Positions 26,388-35,178 of a stretch of DNA of 64,000 bases are shown piece by piece. The position numbers and the translations under genes were made by a program. Within the stretch, counting starts at the first letter, position 1. Every line of letters begins with the position of its first letter. This DNA comes from Mesobacillus sp. S13 (lineage in GTDB: Bacteria; Bacillota; Bacilli; Bacillales; Cytobacillaceae): NCBI RefSeq assembly GCF_020422885.1, contig NZ_CP084622.1, forward strand, positions 2,685,001 to 2,749,000. Direction: 5' to 3'. The notes beneath the pieces are model-generated. The model was not told the DNA's origin. It ran no database searches and worked only from the letters and a program-made list of their open reading frames with translations.

Positions 26388-26948
26388 ATGCAAACACCGG
26401 ATTTATTATCAGGTGAACAGGTCATTTTGTGCAAGATTAAGGAACAGGATTTGGACACATGGTGGGAGTTGATCCACAATGACGAACATCCTGAATGGAA
26501 AAAATGGGATGCACCCTACTACCCTCTTAGACGAGTACCCCTTGACAAGTTCAAGGAACAAATGTCGAACCTCATCGACCAGGGATATGACAGAAAGTAC
26601 CTTATTAAAGTAGAAGATGAAATTATCGGAATGGTGACATATTACTGGGAACACGAATCTTCACAATGGCTAGAAATCGGAATTGTCATTTACCTTCCAG
26701 AATATTGGAATGGCGGCTATGGAACAGATGCATTGAAATTATGGATTGAACACCTTTTTGACACCTTCCCTATACCAAGAATCGGTTTTACAACCTGGTC
26801 CGGAAATTCCAGGATGCTTACCGTCGGCAAAAAACTGGGAATGGTGGAAGAAGCACGGATCAGGAAATGCCGACTTTATAATGGGAAATACTATGATTCA
26901 ATAAAAATGGGATTGTTGAGGGAAGAATGGGAAGCGCTGCAACAATAA
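26388..26948 (+). CDS. GNAT family N-acetyltransferase (RimJ/RimL type)
   Basis: 186 residues. Begins with LLSGEQVILCKIKEQDLDTWW, ends with the LGMVEEARIRKC...DSIKMGLLREEW pattern of the RimJ/RimL/spermidine-acetyltransferase branch; acetyl-CoA loop around YWNGGYGTDALKLWI. ATG 26388 follows a perfect AAGGAGGT at seven bases; the longer in-frame ORF from 26352 has no signal. Substrate unknown. Followed by its own terminator. Confidence 0.85.
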   Translation: MQTPDLLSGEQVILCKIKEQDLDTWWELIHNDEHPEWKKWDAPYYPLRRVPLDKFKEQMSNLIDQGYDRKYLIKVEDEIIGMVTYYWEHESSQWLEIGIVIYLPEYWNGGYGTDALKLWIEHLFDTFPIPRIGFTTWSGNSRMLTVGKKLGMVEEARIRKCRLYNGKYYDSIKMGLLREEWEALQQ

Positions 26949-26967
26949 ACAATGTTCTATTCTTATA

Positions 26968-27006
26968 AAACCGTCTGGCCCTCCCTGTGGACCCAGACGG
27001 TTTTCA
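26968..27006 (+). terminator. Terminator after GNAT gene
   Basis: AAAACCGTCTGG / CCAGACGGTTTT stem-loop (slightly staggered loop) with T tail; lies between convergent genes. Confidence 0.8.
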
Positions 27007-27035
27007 TGCTTGTCCAGCTTGTATTTATTTATGAC

Positions 27036-27533
27036 CTAGAGAATTTTCCCCATATAGTATTCATCTTTATACTGGCCATCCACTACCAATGAGTCTTTCT
27101 TAGTTCCTTCTATTTCAAATCCCATCTTCTTGTATAACGCGATACCTGCCCTATTATCTGTCATAACCGTTAATTCAAGTCTGTGAAGCTGAATTTTTTT
27201 TCCCCATCTAAAAAGTTCTTCAAAGAGTTTTGTACCAATCCCTTTGCCTCGATGCTCTTCTTTTATTCCAATAACAAGATAAGCTGAGTGCTTATTTCGG
27301 ACTGCACTTCCGCCTTTCGCAATGATATAGCCTGCCAATTCGCTATCTACTTCAGCCAGGAAAATAGTTGAATTCCCTTCAGATGTAAAAGCCTGTATCA
27401 TTTTCCTTTGTGCTTCAGGATTGTATTTTCTTTCACCTGGACCAAACAGCATGAATTTCGTTGTACTTTCAACATATTGAATAAGTTGTGCAAATTTCTC
27501 TGTATCTCGTTCTTCAGCTTGCCGGATATTCAT
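27036..27533 (-). CDS. GNAT family N-acetyltransferase
   Basis: 165 residues. Acetyl-CoA loop IGIKEEHRGKGIGTKLFEELF (about 93-113) and LELTVMTDNRAGIALYKKMGFEIEGTKKDSLVVDG are textbook GNAT motifs, closest in style to the YkkB/PhnO-like acetyltransferases. ATG 27533 follows GAGGGG; the extension to 27566 has none. Sits just upstream of ypuA but separated from it by that gene's terminator. Confidence 0.85.
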   Translation of the reverse strand: MNIRQAEERDTEKFAQLIQYVESTTKFMLFGPGERKYNPEAQRKMIQAFTSEGNSTIFLAEVDSELAGYIIAKGGSAVRNKHSAYLVIGIKEEHRGKGIGTKLFEELFRWGKKIQLHRLELTVMTDNRAGIALYKKMGFEIEGTKKDSLVVDGQYKDEYYMGKIL

Positions 27534-27562
27534 ATTAAGTCCCCTCGCTATCATATACGATT

Positions 27563-27590
27563 TCAAAAAAACAGAGGAAGATCCTCTGTT
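27563..27590 (-). terminator. Terminator of ypuA
   Basis: ACAGAGGA-TCT-TCCTCTGT followed by seven T on the minus strand, immediately after the ypuA stop codon. Confidence 0.85.
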
Positions 27591-28511
27591 CTAAGAAAAT
27601 ATATTCTTGATGCTCTCGATGAGCTCTTTAAAGAAATTTGAGACTGATTCCAAAAACCCTTTGTCTCCAACTGCTTCTTCTATTCTTTTTTGAATATCAG
27701 TAGAGAGATTTTCTAACTGAGTCTTAACATTGTCAAAATTGATGTTCAAATCGCGCATTTTATTGAATAAGTCAACGAGAAGCTGTCTGTCTTCAGGGCT
27801 GAGCTGAATTTTGAGCGATTTCAGCTTTTCATCGATAATCTTTTCGATTTCTTCTTTTGACGCTGGATTTTGAGCAGCAATTTCTTTTTTGATTTCTGTC
27901 AGCAGTTCACTAACTTTATCCTGATCGAGTCCCTCTTTTTTTGCTAGTTTTGTTGCCAGGTTCAATTCTTGATTGGCAACTTCCGTGCGATCCTTATCAA
28001 GGGCTGTTCCTTCGCCTTCATCATATGCCTTGTAGATTCCCACAAGAGCGGAGTGTCCGGTTACCTTGACTGGTGAAGCGACATCTACAATGGCATCCTC
28101 GATTCCCGCTGTCAAAAGGGCGTTTGCGTACATTTCGTCCGTTACTTCCGTGATATTTTCTGGAGTGACCTGATTAATTACAAGCCCCTCTCCGGTATCT
28201 TTCCTGGTAATCTTGGCAGATGAATACATATTCGAATGTTCATCGCCGTCTATATAAGTTACTAGGTCTTTCCCAGTAACAACAATCTCCTTAACTTTTG
28301 AAGAGTCTTTGACTCCAAGCAAGCTCCTGACTTCATCTTTTTGCTTATCAGAAAGTGCTTCACCATAAACTACAATGGGTGGACCGTACTTCTCATTAAT
28401 GACATCTTCGTCATTATCATTCGAAGCCAATGCAGGAATAGTATAGATACCGAGAGCGAAAACAAACAGGCTTAGTACAACCGAGATTTTCATCAAGTGC
28501 TTAACATTCAT
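27591..28511 (-). CDS. ypuA: DUF1002 exported protein YpuA
   Basis: 306 residues. Signal peptide with cleavage near IPALASN, then a DUF1002 domain (about 35-220: PPIVVYGEALSDKQKDEVRSLL, ENITEVTDEMYANALLTAGI, DVASPVKVTGHSALVGIYKAY) and a C-terminal helical region (QLSPEDRQLLVDLFNKMRDLNI) that is a typical end of YpuA-type proteins. Exported or membrane-associated envelope protein; molecular function unknown, expression in B. subtilis linked to cell-envelope-stress sigma factors. ATG 28511 follows AAAGGAG. Confidence 0.85.
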   Translation of the reverse strand: MNVKHLMKISVVLSLFVFALGIYTIPALASNDNDEDVINEKYGPPIVVYGEALSDKQKDEVRSLLGVKDSSKVKEIVVTGKDLVTYIDGDEHSNMYSSAKITRKDTGEGLVINQVTPENITEVTDEMYANALLTAGIEDAIVDVASPVKVTGHSALVGIYKAYDEGEGTALDKDRTEVANQELNLATKLAKKEGLDQDKVSELLTEIKKEIAAQNPASKEEIEKIIDEKLKSLKIQLSPEDRQLLVDLFNKMRDLNINFDNVKTQLENLSTDIQKRIEEAVGDKGFLESVSNFFKELIESIKNIFS

Positions 28512-28668
28512 TAATTGTTTCTCCTTTATCACAATATTTTACATACTTACCCTTTTTACATCGTTTAGAACCTTAATATGATTTCCCTATCTATTCGGTT
28601 TCTTTTTCAAAGGTTCCCCTATTAATACGAAGATTTTCGCAAAATGGTTTCATTTAAAGAAGAAACCT

Positions 28669-28690
28669 CCTGAAAAGGTATCAGGAGCTT
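28669..28690 (-). terminator. Terminator of the 28716-30778 membrane-protein operon
   Basis: CTCCTGA / TCAGGAG stem on the minus strand followed by TTTCTTCTTT. Confidence 0.6.
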
Positions 28691-28715
28691 CGTGTAACCA
28701 CTGGAGCTTAATAAA

Positions 28716-29453
28716 TCATTGAAATATATCATTTTCTCCTAAAAACCGAAGCTGTTCAGTTGATGAACCACCACGGCCAAAACCATTATTGTTTGGGTAA
28801 GAAGGATACTCAGTGGACCCGTCAGTTCCTGTTGATTGCCAGCCAAAATAATGTTGAGGCGGTGGAAAAAAGTCAGCAAAAAAAGAATCAGGGACCATTG
28901 CTGCCATCATATTATTTTCAGCTTCCATATACTCTTGCCACTCCGAAGGAATTGCAGTATAGCCATAGGACCTCTCCCCAACCTCTGTCCTGAAATCCAT
29001 TTGTATTCCTGGACCATAATGGTGCTTCCCTTCACTGACGGAAAAACCACGTTCTTTAATCAAATATAACGTCAAATAATCCAGATTATTCTCCGGATGG
29101 AAATTCCACATAATATAATGTGATGACGGATCATCAGCATCTATCTTCCAGATTTGCGGTGTGCTCCCTGTAGAATAGCTTGATAACTGCCACTCATGCT
29201 TCTCCCACTCCCAAAAACTTATACCATGGCCTTCCTCTTCTGTAATGAAAGGGATATACACATGCTTATCATCAAGAAAAATCGTGTCCTGTATTTCCGC
29301 AATTCCAACTCTGTTATACGGATCATTCAAGGTAGCCTTTATTTCCTCCTGCTCAGGAAAGGCTGCTGGAGGAGATAGATAATACCAATATAAAAGTCCG
29401 ACAGTTATCAGAAACAGTATAAGTAAGAGAGGCACAAACACCTTTTTGCGCAT
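28716..29453 (-). CDS. Hypothetical membrane-anchored protein
   Basis: 245 residues: one N-terminal transmembrane helix (about 7-26), then an extracytoplasmic domain rich in Trp, Tyr and His (ISFWEWEKHEW, IMWNFHPENNLDYLTLYLIKE). The C-terminus is low-complexity (PSYPNNNGFGRGGSS). No family recognised. ATG preceded by GGAGGATTAGC inside the end of the upstream gene; four bases separate the two, so they are one operon. Confidence 0.65.
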   Translation of the reverse strand: MRKKVFVPLLLILFLITVGLLYWYYLSPPAAFPEQEEIKATLNDPYNRVGIAEIQDTIFLDDKHVYIPFITEEEGHGISFWEWEKHEWQLSSYSTGSTPQIWKIDADDPSSHYIMWNFHPENNLDYLTLYLIKERGFSVSEGKHHYGPGIQMDFRTEVGERSYGYTAIPSEWQEYMEAENNMMAAMVPDSFFADFFPPPQHYFGWQSTGTDGSTEYPSYPNNNGFGRGGSSTEQLRFLGENDIFQ

Positions 29454-29457
29454 GAAG

Positions 29458-30162
29458 CTAATCCTCCTTCTTCAGCAAAGATTTTTCGGCACGGAAGTAT
29501 ACTTGCTTTTGGCCAGTTGAGACTAATATCCCTTTTCCATCTTGTTCAATAAAAATCATAGGATCGATACCGCTCCCCCATTTTGCTTCCGTTCCTGTAA
29601 GCTGATATGGGAACCTTTCTTCAGCTTTTGAAAGTTCACCGGCAGACTCAAAGGCTTCGTAGTACCATTTTTCACTATATACAGGTTCTTCCTTGAACCT
29701 GTCCATTTGAATACGGAGAGAATCCTTGTCTAATATCTTACTGTCCGCTGAAGGATGCGTCTGAATGATCTTCCCTTTATTGATATCCGATAGATAGGTT
29801 GACATCTCATTTGCTGGAAATATAGCCGAATGAATTAGTGGACTGATTAGTGAAACTGCTAAAAAGATGAAATTCGCAAAGAATCCTAACCAGGCATATT
29901 TCCGATACTGATCCCAGCTTATGCCTTCATTTTTCCGTGAATAGATTCCATATAAAATCCATACACCAAGAGGCAGGATGGCTAGTTTAATCTGTTGGTC
30001 CATATATGGCAAATTAATAGAAAAAGAGAATAAGCCGACAAATATAACGATTACCAGCTTCCATATGATCGGTTTTACATCCTGCTTACTATATATCCGC
30101 CTTGCCAGAATAAGAATTGCACTCCAAGCCAATAAATTTAAAAAAGCCCCCAGAATGTTCAT
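29458..30162 (-). CDS. Hypothetical multi-pass membrane protein
   Basis: 234 residues with four N-terminal membrane helices (about 5-20, 33-50, 58-74, 88-112) and a 120-residue extracytoplasmic C-terminal domain (SDINKGKIIQTHPSADSKIL..., KWYYEAFESAGELSKAEERF). No family recognised. ATG follows GAGGTG. Operon partners are the downstream single-pass protein and the upstream YdcF-like gene, 31 bp away. Confidence 0.65.
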   Translation of the reverse strand: MNILGAFLNLLAWSAILILARRIYSKQDVKPIIWKLVIVIFVGLFSFSINLPYMDQQIKLAILPLGVWILYGIYSRKNEGISWDQYRKYAWLGFFANFIFLAVSLISPLIHSAIFPANEMSTYLSDINKGKIIQTHPSADSKILDKDSLRIQMDRFKEEPVYSEKWYYEAFESAGELSKAEERFPYQLTGTEAKWGSGIDPMIFIEQDGKGILVSTGQKQVYFRAEKSLLKKED

Positions 30163-30193
30163 ATGTACACCTCATTTCATTTTAGTGCTTTTA

Positions 30194-30778
30194 CTAGCTG
30201 AATAGACTGATGATAAAATATTTCGTTAGTGCTAAGTATTCTCTTGTATAGGACTTCAATAATGCCTGAATCGGCGTCCTTGCGGGTAACCCCCCAATTT
30301 TTAATTCTTCATCATCTGCGATCATCTTTGCTCGGTAAATATGAAAGTCATTTGTCACTAATAACCCGCTTTCTGCTTCTTCAGGTATAAATTTCTTTGA
30401 AAAACGAATATTTTCATATGTATCAGTCGATTGATCTTCGAGCCGAATCCTTGATTCGTCAATTCCGTATCCCATCAGTTCCCTTTTTATTGATTCTGCT
30501 TCAGATATATCCTCTCCTGGTCCCTTGCCGCCAGAGGCAATCGCAACCGTGTTGGGGTTCTCTTTTAAGTACCTTGCTGCGTGGTCAATTCTGTATTGCA
30601 AAGCGAGCGAAGGAACTGTACCTTTTACACGCGCTCCAAGAATGATTAGATAATCAGCATTCTTTGGCACATCCAGTTTAGAGTTTTCAACAATTTTGTA
30701 ATGAAGGAAACCTACATAACACATTGATATGAGAAGGCATGCTGCCACAAGCTTTTTTAATAAAGATTTATTTTTCAC
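30194..30778 (-). CDS. YdcF family (DUF218) membrane protein
   Basis: 194 residues: one membrane helix at the N-terminus, then a DUF218 domain with DYLIILGARVKGTVPSLALQYRID, IASGGKGPGEDISEAESIKREL, RIRLEDQSTDTYENIRFS and LLVTNDFHIYRAKMIA. The family includes E. coli SanA, YdcF and ElyC and is linked to envelope integrity and lipid-carrier metabolism. GTG start after GGGAAATTT is the only plausible one, with GGGTTGGG upstream. First gene of a three-gene membrane operon. Confidence 0.8.
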   Translation of the reverse strand: MKNKSLLKKLVAACLLISMCYVGFLHYKIVENSKLDVPKNADYLIILGARVKGTVPSLALQYRIDHAARYLKENPNTVAIASGGKGPGEDISEAESIKRELMGYGIDESRIRLEDQSTDTYENIRFSKKFIPEEAESGLLVTNDFHIYRAKMIADDEELKIGGLPARTPIQALLKSYTREYLALTKYFIISLFS

Positions 30779-30871
30779 AAATTTCCCAACCCTTCAAATC
30801 ACTAATCTAATATTACCATCGTTTACCATGGATAGTTTGCAATTTTCTTAAAAAAAGATAAGAATTATCAA

Positions 30872-30882
30872 AATTCGACTGT
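30872..30882 (+). promoter_or_regulatory. Possible Spo0A box upstream of racA
   Basis: AATTCGACTG resembles the complement of the 0A-box TGTCGAA (TTCGACA) with one mismatch, about 150 bp before racA. Suggestive only. Confidence 0.25.
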
Positions 30883-30976
30883 TTATCACAATAATTTCAA
30901 GGTCTCTATCCTTAAAAAATACTTGGTGGTGATTGAACACTTTCTTTGCCGAAAGCCAACTAGTTTTGTCATAAGG

Positions 30977-31005
30977 AAAGGAAAAGGACAAGATAAAGCG
31001 AATTT
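30977..31005 (+). promoter_or_regulatory. Possible SigH promoter of racA
   Basis: AAAGGAAAA, 14 bases, GAATTT: fits the AGGAWWW / GAATT form of B. subtilis SigH promoters. RacA is a SigH/Spo0A-controlled sporulation gene in B. subtilis, so the match is expected. Confidence 0.4.
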
Positions 31006-31030
31006 TTCACTATAACAAGGAGGGATTTTG

Positions 31031-31552
31031 ATGAATACTAGCGCAGTCGCAAAGCTGCTCGGAGTTTCTCCCAGCACGATTCAGCGGTGGGTGAAACAGG
31101 CAAACCTTCAAATGGAGCGAACAGAGTTGGGTCATTATCAGTTTTCTGAGGAGAGCATCGAGGTTTTAAAGGACATTAAAGACCAGCTTAATAGTGGGGT
31201 ATTGTTACAAGACTTAAAAGTAAAGGGAAGAAAGCACAGAAAAGCGACTATACCAGCTGTGAAACCAGATTTGCCAATGGGAAAGCTGATGAAACGCATG
31301 GAGGAAATCGAAAAAAGGCTGGACAGAAAGGCTGATGAAGTAGTTTCTTATCAACTCCTCCAGCACCGCAGAGAAATTGAGGAACTGCAAAAAGAAGTAG
31401 CGCGGCTGACCGAAGTGATCACAAGCATGGAGGAAGCTGCTGCTCAACGAGAAACAGTGACACAGGAGGCAAACAAACTCTCATTAACGCCTGGTCACAC
31501 TTTAAAGAAATTCAAAAAGCGAAATATAATAAGCTCCTTTTTTGGATTTTAA
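31031..31552 (+). CDS. racA: Polar chromosome-anchoring protein RacA
   Basis: 173 residues. MerR-like DNA-binding helix-turn-helix at the N-terminus (NTSAVAKLLGVSPSTIQRWVKQANL; ERTELGHYQFSEESIEVL), then a long coiled coil (about 80-150; MKRMEEIEKRLDRK, EIEELQKEVARLTEVITSMEE) and a basic C-terminus (LKKFKKRN). In B. subtilis RacA binds near oriC and, through DivIVA, tethers the chromosome to the cell pole for axial-filament formation at sporulation. ATG 31031 follows AAGGAGGG. Confidence 0.85.
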   Translation: MNTSAVAKLLGVSPSTIQRWVKQANLQMERTELGHYQFSEESIEVLKDIKDQLNSGVLLQDLKVKGRKHRKATIPAVKPDLPMGKLMKRMEEIEKRLDRKADEVVSYQLLQHRREIEELQKEVARLTEVITSMEEAAAQRETVTQEANKLSLTPGHTLKKFKKRNIISSFFGF

Positions 31553-31556
31553 TTTG

Positions 31557-31581
31557 GCACATCAGGGATGTGTTATTTTTT
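31557..31581 (+). terminator. Terminator of racA
   Basis: CACATC-AGG-GATGTG followed by TTATTTTTTT. Confidence 0.8.
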
Positions 31582-31642
31582 TGGGATTGAGGACACTATT
31601 CAAAGCCAATCTGATATAAATTCACCAATGTTAGAAAAGAAC

Positions 31643-31677
31643 AAAAAAAACAGACCCAGTAAACCTGAGTCTGTTTT
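31643..31677 (-). terminator. Terminator of cold-shock gene
   Basis: AACAGACTCAG / CTGGGTCTGTT with one mismatch and an eight-T tail on the minus strand. Confidence 0.85.
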
Positions 31678-31689
31678 AGAGATCCTTAG

Positions 31690-31890
31690 TTAGACTTTCT
31701 GTACGTTTGTCGCTTGAGGGCCACGCTGGCCTTGTTCAACATCAAATGTAACTTCCTGTCCTTCATCTAAAGATTTATACCCTTCGCCCTGGATCGCTGA
31801 GAAGTGTACAAATACATCTTCCCCGCCTTCGCGTTCAATGAATCCAAAGCCTTTTTCACTGTTAAACCACTTTACCTTACCACGTTCCAC
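31690..31890 (-). CDS. Cold-shock protein, CspA/CspB family
   Basis: 66 residues, the complete five-stranded OB fold. RNP1 is KGFGFI and RNP2 is [21 protein letters not shown] is the standard family opening. Binds single-stranded RNA and DNA, acting as an RNA chaperone in the cytoplasm. GTG start after GGAGGCAACAATT. A TATAAT (minus strand, 31947..31942) about 50 bases upstream is a likely -10 element. Which Csp paralogue it is cannot be decided. Confidence 0.95.
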   Translation of the reverse strand: MERGKVKWFNSEKGFGFIEREGGEDVFVHFSAIQGEGYKSLDEGQEVTFDVEQGQRGPQATNVQKV

Positions 31891-31996
31891 AATTGTTGCC
31901 TCCTAGCGATTAAAAAAATTGCAATTTAACCTTGCGTGATTATTATATCCTTCCTAAAACATTTTAAACTCAAATAAGAATATTTTTAGGAAAGGT

Positions 31997-33028
31997 TTAA
32001 CTACTGGTTATTTTTTTATAGGTTTCATCATCGCAAATCACAAACATTTTCGTACCTTCTGGGATTCCTTCATCATGTTTCCGTGCTATGTCTAGTGCAT
32101 GACCATCCGATATGAGTGTTGCTCCCAGGTCAAAAAGCTCCATTGCCGCTTGTTTATAGGTTGCCCAATGCTGCTTCTTTTCAATTTTATAGAGGTTTTC
32201 ACCTTCCATATTACTAAGCAGCTGTTTAAACAGCTTGCTCGACCCAGGAAAGATCGCTGCTTGAGCCATGAGCTTGGATACTGATTCATTCGACAAAATA
32301 AATTCATCGATGTTTGCATGTTCGAAAAGGGCGATATGTTTTTCCTTCATAATTTCTGCAATGGTATAAATATTTCTATTGAATTGTTTAGAGATATGCT
32401 CTACCCTTGAAGCAATGAGCAAAGTTTTTCCATCCGCATATTCTGGAAGATCAATCTTGTCATCAGTGAAGACTGCGACAGATCTTGATTCAAGGATATT
32501 TGCTTGCATCAATATTTCTTCCTCGGCAGGGTTTCCACTGACAAAATGTACACGATCATGCTGGACTGGCGATTCATTGCTATGATCGACAATGACAATA
32601 TCACATTTACTATTGGAGTTCAGGATTTCCTCGACAACATTCTTTAGTTTATCTTTGGAGGAACCGATCAGTATATAATGATCCTTACCTTTATAAGCCA
32701 ACTTCCCTTCCTCCTTCATTCTTTTATACAAAGTCAGACTATCAAAAATCTTCCCGATGATAATACCCATCGCACCAATCCCAACCGTATACAGCAAGAA
32801 CATCGTGAAAAGCCTGCCGATATCACTGCTGGGTGAGTAATCACCGTAACCAACCGTCACAACCGTGGTCATTGTCCACCAGACAGCATCTAGGTACCTG
32901 GGAAAAGTGTCTGGTTCCAGTGTCTTGATAATCAGGCTGCTTAGTAGGATTACTCCAAGAACAATCAAGGTGATCTTTAAAAGGCTGATTTTAAGCAGTT
33001 TTGTAAACAACCGTTGTAAAATCCACAT
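31997..33028 (-). CDS. yugO: Two-helix K+ channel with RCK domain (YugO-like)
   Basis: 343 residues. Two membrane helices (about 15-34 and 65-95) flank the pore loop with selectivity filter TVGYGD at 58-63; the C-terminal half is a TrkA-N/RCK regulatory domain. This is the architecture of MthK-type and B. subtilis YugO potassium channels; YugO releases K+ during biofilm electrical signalling. ATG 33028 follows AAAGGAGGTCAACC. The TrkA-N part lacks a clean GxGxxG (it reads LIGSSKDK), so nucleotide binding may differ. Last gene of the lipoprotein-DUF350-ATP-grasp operon. Confidence 0.85.
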   Translation of the reverse strand: MWILQRLFTKLLKISLLKITLIVLGVILLSSLIIKTLEPDTFPRYLDAVWWTMTTVVTVGYGDYSPSSDIGRLFTMFLLYTVGIGAMGIIIGKIFDSLTLYKRMKEEGKLAYKGKDHYILIGSSKDKLKNVVEEILNSNSKCDIVIVDHSNESPVQHDRVHFVSGNPAEEEILMQANILESRSVAVFTDDKIDLPEYADGKTLLIASRVEHISKQFNRNIYTIAEIMKEKHIALFEHANIDEFILSNESVSKLMAQAAIFPGSSKLFKQLLSNMEGENLYKIEKKQHWATYKQAAMELFDLGATLISDGHALDIARKHDEGIPEGTKMFVICDDETYKKITSS

Positions 33029-33045
33029 GGTTGACCTCCTTTCTG

Positions 33046-34275
33046 TTAAGCCAATCCAACTGGTAAAAAGCAAGACAGGTTGTTTGTGATCTTCCCACCG
33101 ACACGGTAGCCAAGCGCTGAAGCTTTACCATTCACCAGAAAACTCCCCGTAAGAATGTGGCCACTTTGTTTCCCTTTTTCTGAATGATATGAAACAGTCG
33201 GCAGTTCAATATATTGCTGGAATATAGATGGCACATCCATGTAGGTTTTATGTTTTTCTTCCATTAACAACTTACCAGTGGAGCTGAATATTTGGACTGT
33301 ATCTCCTTCTCTTCCGAAAATCGGCTTTTTAACATATGATACTTGTTTTTCATGAAAGGGCTCTGCTTCCAGGTAGGTTGGCAGGAAATAGTCCTCGATC
33401 CATTTATGCTCTTCGTTTGTAAAAAAAGCGGCATTATTTTCATGTAAACCCCAAATCACGGCCTGGACAGCTTTATTCTGCAATAAAAAAGCAGCAGGTG
33501 GGTTGATAATCGCCAATTTCTTTGTCTTTACAAGCTCAAGAAGCCACAGTCCGATTTTATTTCCTGTTTCGTCTTCATCCATTATCAACCCTTCAATCGG
33601 AAACGTTTGCCGGTAAAGGATATCAATCCTGCGCCCCATTTGATCGTATAGTCCGTTCCCTGGTACGATCCTTAGTTTATCCAGAGCAATGAACCTCGAA
33701 GGTAAACCATAAAGCTCCTGCAAATATAGAACCGTATTTCTATCTTCAATATTGTCTTCATGCGCAGTGAACACGATATATGGCTCTATCTCATTGAGCC
33801 ATTTGGCTGAAGCAGTAACGGCAGTCCTAACGGCTCTCGCCAATTGCTCTTCGAATCCTTCATTTGGATTTCCGTAACCAAATTGATTAGCCACAGCCCC
33901 ATTTACACTGAATAATTCCTTAATGAATGTAGGAGTATCAGAATTAATCTCGATGCACTTATATGTATTTTCAGTTTTAATTAGATCAAGCCTTGCAATG
34001 ACACTTTCCATATTCATTGTCTTTAGTCGTATAAAGTCAAGCGTTTCACCCGGATACCCCAGTTCTCTTAAGGTATCCAGGTCTACATTCCTCAGGAGAT
34101 CAGTCACTTTAAAAAATATCTTTCCGATCCGCTCCGTGGATATCCTAATGGCCTCTGCTTCCTTATGATTGATGGTTGAAATATCGTATAAAGCGTATTC
34201 CTCTCCATATAGATCAGGCCAAAAATTCTTGATTCCACTATAAAAATGTTCTCTTTTTGTTCTGTAGGATTTCAT
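33046..34275 (-). CDS. Glutathionylspermidine-synthase-like ATP-grasp ligase
   Basis: 409 residues covering one full GSP_synth domain. Visible family segments are KCIEINSDTPTFIKELF, EPYIVFTAHEDNIEDRNTVLYLQEL, NPPAAFLLQNKAVQAVIW and VSYVKKPIFGREGDTVQIF, the last being the ATP-grasp phosphate/lysine region. There is no N-terminal amidase domain as in E. coli Gss, so it belongs with YgiC/YjfC-like stand-alone ligases, which are thought to join an amine or peptide to a carboxylate with ATP. ATG 34275 follows GGAGG. Tight operon with DUF350 and a K+ channel. Confidence 0.8.
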   Translation of the reverse strand: MKSYRTKREHFYSGIKNFWPDLYGEEYALYDISTINHKEAEAIRISTERIGKIFFKVTDLLRNVDLDTLRELGYPGETLDFIRLKTMNMESVIARLDLIKTENTYKCIEINSDTPTFIKELFSVNGAVANQFGYGNPNEGFEEQLARAVRTAVTASAKWLNEIEPYIVFTAHEDNIEDRNTVLYLQELYGLPSRFIALDKLRIVPGNGLYDQMGRRIDILYRQTFPIEGLIMDEDETGNKIGLWLLELVKTKKLAIINPPAAFLLQNKAVQAVIWGLHENNAAFFTNEEHKWIEDYFLPTYLEAEPFHEKQVSYVKKPIFGREGDTVQIFSSTGKLLMEEKHKTYMDVPSIFQQYIELPTVSYHSEKGKQSGHILTGSFLVNGKASALGYRVGGKITNNLSCFLPVGLA

Positions 34276-34285
34276 GGAATGCCTC

Positions 34286-34750
34286 CTATTCCATGTCGTT
34301 TTCACCAATGGCTTTTACATAAAGGACGTAAACTCCCCTGTCTTCATCCACTTCGGTTGAGGTGACAGCCATTTGACCTCCGCCAGGGACATCGATGATA
34401 TCTTTCAATAGGTAGCGAATTACATCTAAATGAGTCCGGCAAGGAACTGCCGTAATCAATTTATAATTTTCACTCTCCCTGTACCGACGGAATTCCACAT
34501 GAATGCCTTTTCCCCGATAGTTCTTTTCATCCAGGACGGAATTGTTCTTGCCTCGTTCTTCAAGCACCAGTATTTCTTCATCACCAGCCATCTCATTGGA
34601 TACTAGTTCGTACTGAGTCCCTTTAATAATAAAATAAGTGCATAGCTGTCGGGCATAAAATTCGTCTAACCCGACGTTTGGGATAGAATATTCATAAAAT
34701 GGTTCATAATTGCCTTTACTATCATGAATGAAGTAAGTCAGTTTTTTCAT
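34286..34750 (-). CDS. Hypothetical operon partner of the ATP-grasp ligase
   Basis: 154 residues, soluble, mixed alpha/beta, no transmembrane segment and no family I can name. Begins with the strand KLTYFIHDSKGNYEPFYEYS and includes YARQLCTYFIIKGTQYELVS and VPCRTHLDVIRYLLKDI. ATG after TTAGGAGG; 14 bp after the DUF350 gene and 10 bp before the ligase start. Its fixed place in the operon suggests it is a cytoplasmic partner or adaptor. Confidence 0.7.
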   Translation of the reverse strand: MKKLTYFIHDSKGNYEPFYEYSIPNVGLDEFYARQLCTYFIIKGTQYELVSNEMAGDEEILVLEERGKNNSVLDEKNYRGKGIHVEFRRYRESENYKLITAVPCRTHLDVIRYLLKDIIDVPGGGQMAVTSTEVDEDRGVYVLYVKAIGENDME

Positions 34751-34764
34751 AGAAGCTTTTCCTC

Positions 34765-35166
34765 CTAATAAGAAAGGCTCTTTGCAACGATCCAGCCTAC
34801 AGCTAGGGAAAGTGAGAAGAGAATGACACCGACAGATCGGTTGTCTTCCTCGATTGCTTTTTGCAGGCTATATTTGATCGTAACTACCTCAGCAACAAAG
34901 AAAACGATGATTTGCGTAAAAATCCCAATAGATCCCCAAATAGCCATATCAAGCAGGGAAATCGAATATTCTGCAGCTGCGCCAAGCACGATTGCAAGAC
35001 CCAACATTTTTCCGCCAAGCGAAAGAGCGGCAGTAATATTTCTTTTGCCAATCAGTTCAAATTCCTTGATTTTCGGGGTAGCCAGCACGAATAAACCGAC
35101 ACCTGCGGTTAGCAATACCAATCCAAGCCCTAGGTAAGCGGCAAAGCTTACATATAAATTTGTCAT
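34765..35166 (-). CDS. DUF350 membrane protein (YjfL-like)
   Basis: 133 residues and four transmembrane helices, the DUF350 layout (FAAYLGLGLVLLTAGVGLFVLATP; NITAALSLGGKMLGLAIVLGAAAEYS; the acidic loop AIEEDNRSVGVILFSLSLAVGWIVAKSL). DUF350 proteins such as E. coli YjfL are repeatedly encoded beside GSP_synth-type ligases; function unknown. ATG after AAGGGAGAG, 12 bp downstream of the lipoprotein gene. Confidence 0.8.
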   Translation of the reverse strand: MTNLYVSFAAYLGLGLVLLTAGVGLFVLATPKIKEFELIGKRNITAALSLGGKMLGLAIVLGAAAEYSISLLDMAIWGSIGIFTQIIVFFVAEVVTIKYSLQKAIEEDNRSVGVILFSLSLAVGWIVAKSLSY

Positions 35167-35178
35167 TGTTTCTCTCCC

